From assembly GCA_022560555.1 (NCBI GenBank), contig JADFSZ010000108.1, positions 1 to 6,138 on the forward strand: a DNA stretch of 6,138 nucleotides. The letters are read 5' to 3'. How positions within the stretch are numbered: the stretch's first letter is position 1; each line of letters starts with the position of its first letter. Under the pieces are notes generated by a model. The model saw only the letters and a list, made by a program, of their open reading frames with translations, searched no databases and was not told the origin of the DNA. Shown here piece after piece: positions 6,038 to 6,138 of the stretch. The translations under genes and the position numbers were made by a program. This stretch comes from JADFSZ01 sp022560555 [NCBI: PVC group bacterium] (GTDB lineage: Bacteria > GCA-001730085 > JADFSZ01).

Positions 6038-6065
6038 CTTATAAATAGAAACAAAAGCCTTTCAA
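6038..6065 (-). promoter_or_regulatory. Putative sigma70-type promoter for the S10 operon
   Basis: On the minus strand TTGAAA (6060-6065) matches the -35 consensus TTGACA at 5 of 6 bases. TATAAG (6038-6043) matches the -10 consensus TATAAT at 5 of 6, with a 16-base spacer. Transcription would begin near 6031 and give a leader of about 50 bases before rpsJ. The region is A+T-rich, so such matches can arise by chance. Location between tuf and rpsJ is plausible for a promoter, but the S10 genes could instead be served by read-through from tuf. No rho-independent terminator (GC stem plus T run) is visible after tuf, so read-through is possible too. Confidence 0.4.
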
Positions 6066-6080
6066 CCAATTACAATTTAC
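6060..6080. repeat. Heptanucleotide-periodic repeat, right arm of an inverted pair
   Basis: Read on the minus strand this stretch is GT, then AAATTGT, AATTGGT and TGAAA: the same plan as the left arm but with two heptamers instead of four. Against 6003-6023 the arms match at 17 of 21 positions, with 12 of 13 in the inner part (TAAATGGTTGAAA versus TAATTGGTTGAAA) and a perfect 9-base core (TGGTTGAAA). The 36 bases between the arms are A+T-rich. The inner end contains the TTGAAA proposed as a -35 element. Confidence 0.6.
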
Positions 6081-6091
6081 GATTTCCCACT

Positions 6092-6138
6092 TTACTCCAA
6101 AATCTCCGTAACAACACCCGCGCCCACGGTCCGCCCGC
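6092..6138 (-). CDS. tuf: Elongation factor Tu, C-terminal end
   Basis: Only the last 14 full codons and the stop are in the window; the gene continues past the right edge. They read GRTVGAGVVTEILE followed by TAA, and the partial codon before them ends in GC, which fits a Gly. This is the highly conserved end of bacterial EF-Tu domain 3 (the usual form is REGGRTVGAGVVxxIxx), part of the barrel that contacts aminoacyl-tRNA. EF-Tu delivers aminoacyl-tRNA to the ribosome. A tuf gene immediately before rpsJ is the classic junction of the str and S10 operons, which supports the call despite the short fragment. Confidence 0.95.
   Translation of the reverse strand, partial: GRTVGAGVVTEILE

Noticed and set aside
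5980-6069. N-terminal extension of S10 (30 extra residues, hydrophobic) in the same frame
   Set aside because: It runs through the A+T-rich repeat region, has no similarity to S10, and the ATG at 5979 has its own GGAG and gives the normal family length.
5980-6091. Rho-independent terminator after tuf
   Set aside because: The inverted repeat is A+T-rich with a 36-base loop and no T run follows a GC stem, so it does not look like an intrinsic terminator.
1-6138. A novel gene system hidden in the cluster
   Set aside because: Every stretch above 25 bases outside the tuf-rpsJ gap is accounted for by a conserved ribosomal-protein gene; no inserted or unknown gene is present.

Overview
The window is a bacterial ribosomal-protein cluster read entirely from the minus strand. 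In transcription order (right to left) it holds the last codons of tuf (EF-Tu), an intergenic gap of about 110 bases, the complete S10 operon (rpsJ, rplC, rplD, rplW, rplB, rpsS, rplV, rpsC, rplP, rpmC, rpsQ), and then the start of the spc operon (rplN, rplX and the first 15 codons of rplE). All eleven S10-operon genes are intact and in the canonical bacterial order. rplN follows rpsQ with a 4-base overlap, so the S10 and spc blocks are fused with no promoter-sized gap. Both ends of the window cut through genes.

The genes are very tightly packed. Gaps are 0 to 23 bases, and there are overlaps at rpsC/rplP (32 bases), rpmC/rpsQ (4 bases, ATGA) and rpsQ/rplN (4 bases, GTGA). Most starts have a recognisable Shine-Dalgarno sequence, often inside the end of the preceding gene. 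rplD and rplE have none near their starts and probably depend on coupling to upstream translation. rplB and rplN start with GTG. This layout points to a single polycistronic mRNA with translational coupling. The products are the primary rRNA-binding and assembly proteins of both subunits: uL3, uL4, uL23, uL2, uL22, uL16, uL29, uL14, uL24 and uL5 in the 50S, and uS10, uS19, uS3 and uS17 in the 30S.

The organism is a bacterium, shown by the bacterial forms of every protein and by the tuf-rpsJ linkage. Sequence details do not match Enterobacteria or Bacilli closely: L2 has VDHPLGGGEG, L3 has an unusual central loop, and L22 and S17 carry charged C-terminal tails. An uncultured lineage of the Omnitrophota/Elusimicrobiota/PVC kind is a low-confidence guess from the general look of the proteins; it was not tested by any search.

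The only part that is not ordinary housekeeping coding is the tuf-rpsJ gap (about 5980-6091). It contains short heptanucleotide-periodic repeats arranged as an inverted pair around an A+T-rich core, and a plausible sigma70-type promoter for the S10 operon lies across the core and one arm. No mobile element, CRISPR array, tRNA, rRNA, defence gene or novel gene system is visible.
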